Below the pieces are notes generated by a model. It had not been told where the DNA came from. It ran no database searches and worked only from the letters and a program-made list of their open reading frames with translations. The translations under genes and the position numbers were made by a program. A stretch of DNA of 6,446 nt from Flavobacterium sp. (GTDB taxonomy: Bacteria; Bacteroidota; Bacteroidia; Flavobacteriales; Flavobacteriaceae), in the NCBI GenBank assembly GCA_030153045.1, contig JASLID010000031.1, positions 1 through 6,446 on the forward strand. The letters are read 5' to 3'. Shown in pieces: positions 6,080-6,446 of this stretch; within the stretch, counting starts at the first letter, position 1; the number at the start of each line of letters is the position of its first letter.

Positions 6080-6446
6080 ATCTTTAAACGGATGTCTTTG
6101 TTGCCAGTCCAATTCAGGTTCTAAGTTTTTGAATATTTTTTTGATGTGCTTGTTGATCCATTTGTTGGTGTGGTAAATAAAGCCAGACATCATAACGGGT
6201 TCGGCACCAATGGAACTCTTAATTTCTAATGCAGTTCTTCCAAAGATGATTTTGCTAAATTGATTTTCAATCCCAAATTTTGTCATGTTGTATAACATGT
6301 TTAAATACAGCATTTTCTCTTTTTGAATTTGATCGTCATAACCTAAGAAGTACGTTTCTAAAACATCACCATTCAGTAAAAGAGTATGAAAACCTACTAG
6401 TTTTTCGTCTAAAAAATAACCGCAAATCACAAATTGATCTTGTAAT
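6071..6446 (-). CDS. Probable GNAT/FemAB-like acyltransferase, C-terminal part (5' partial)
   Basis: The frame is open to the right edge: codons for LQDQF precede the GTG at 6430, which is therefore internal. The 124 visible residues begin in strand-like ICGYFLDEKLVGFHTLLLNGDVLETYFLGYD. This resembles the central strands of a GNAT fold as found in FemAB-like and peptidoglycan-biosynthesis-type acyltransferases, which move an acyl or aminoacyl group onto an amine or hydroxyl acceptor. A helical stretch (KEKMLYLNMLYNMTKFGIE) and the segment IIFGRTALEIKSSIGAEPV follow, then a basic, aromatic tail ending in WQQRHPFKDLA. No catalytic residues can be assigned from this piece, and the substrate is unknown. 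It converges on the ABC-F gene with a 9-bp overlap. The coding call is good from the continuous frame and composition; the family is a moderate-confidence resemblance from memory. Confidence 0.6.
   Translation of the reverse strand, partial: LQDQFVICGYFLDEKLVGFHTLLLNGDVLETYFLGYDDQIQKEKMLYLNMLYNMTKFGIENQFSKIIFGRTALEIKSSIGAEPVMMSGFIYHTNKWINKHIKKIFKNLEPELDWQQRHPFKDLA

Noticed and set aside
6428..6430. GTG as the true start of the minus-strand gene at the right edge.
   Set aside because: The frame stays open to the window edge and the codon falls in a beta strand, so the gene is truncated by the window.
1..6446. Hidden mobile element, CRISPR array, tRNA or new multi-gene defence system.
   Set aside because: No transposase, terminal repeats, regularly spaced repeats or tRNA-like folds were seen, and the genes read as ordinary flavobacterial core genes.

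Overview
The window looks like a chromosomal segment of a low-GC member of the Bacteroidota, most probably Flavobacterium or a close relative. The evidence is two gliding-motility / type IX secretion genes (gldM, gldN) in tandem, no Shine-Dalgarno sequences, A-rich leaders, and Bacteroidota-type promoter elements (TAnnTTTG) just upstream of start codons. The genus is an inference from protein resemblance recalled from memory; no database was searched.

Layout. (1) Positions 1-2546, plus strand: gldM, missing only its first ~15 codons, then gldN 48 bp later. This is the end of the gldKLMN-type operon that encodes the energising motor (GldL/GldM) and periplasmic ring (GldK/GldN) of the type IX secretion system. 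A clear intrinsic terminator at 2569-2603 closes it. (2) Positions 2611-3672, plus: a separate transcription unit with a DAO-family FAD-dependent oxidoreductase. (3) Positions 3673-4059, minus: a DUF983 protein with a CxxC/CxxC zinc-ribbon-like head and two membrane helices; its stop codon abuts that of the oxidoreductase. (4) Positions 4060-4168: a divergent intergenic region with a promoter element for the DUF983 gene and a short direct repeat ahead of the next gene. (5) Positions 4169-6079, plus: a complete ABC-F ATPase of the YheS/YdiF type, predicted to act on the ribosome. (6) Positions 6071-6446, minus: the C-terminal third or so of a probable GNAT/FemAB-like acyltransferase whose 5' end is outside the window; its stop overlaps the ABC-F gene by 9 bp.

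Only gldM and gldN clearly work together. The remaining genes look like single-gene housekeeping units. Three start codons needed correction: the longest open frames of the oxidoreductase, the DUF983 gene and the 3' acyltransferase begin at GTG/TTG codons that lie in a terminator hairpin, in a promoter element, or inside a truncated gene. I see no mobile element, CRISPR array, RNA gene or obviously new multi-gene system. The points worth a second look are small: an inverted repeat and promoter-like sequence between gldM and gldN, the very short leader of the oxidoreductase, the possible MnmC1-like role of that enzyme, the two terminator-free convergent gene pairs, and two short internal duplications in the ABC-F gene.
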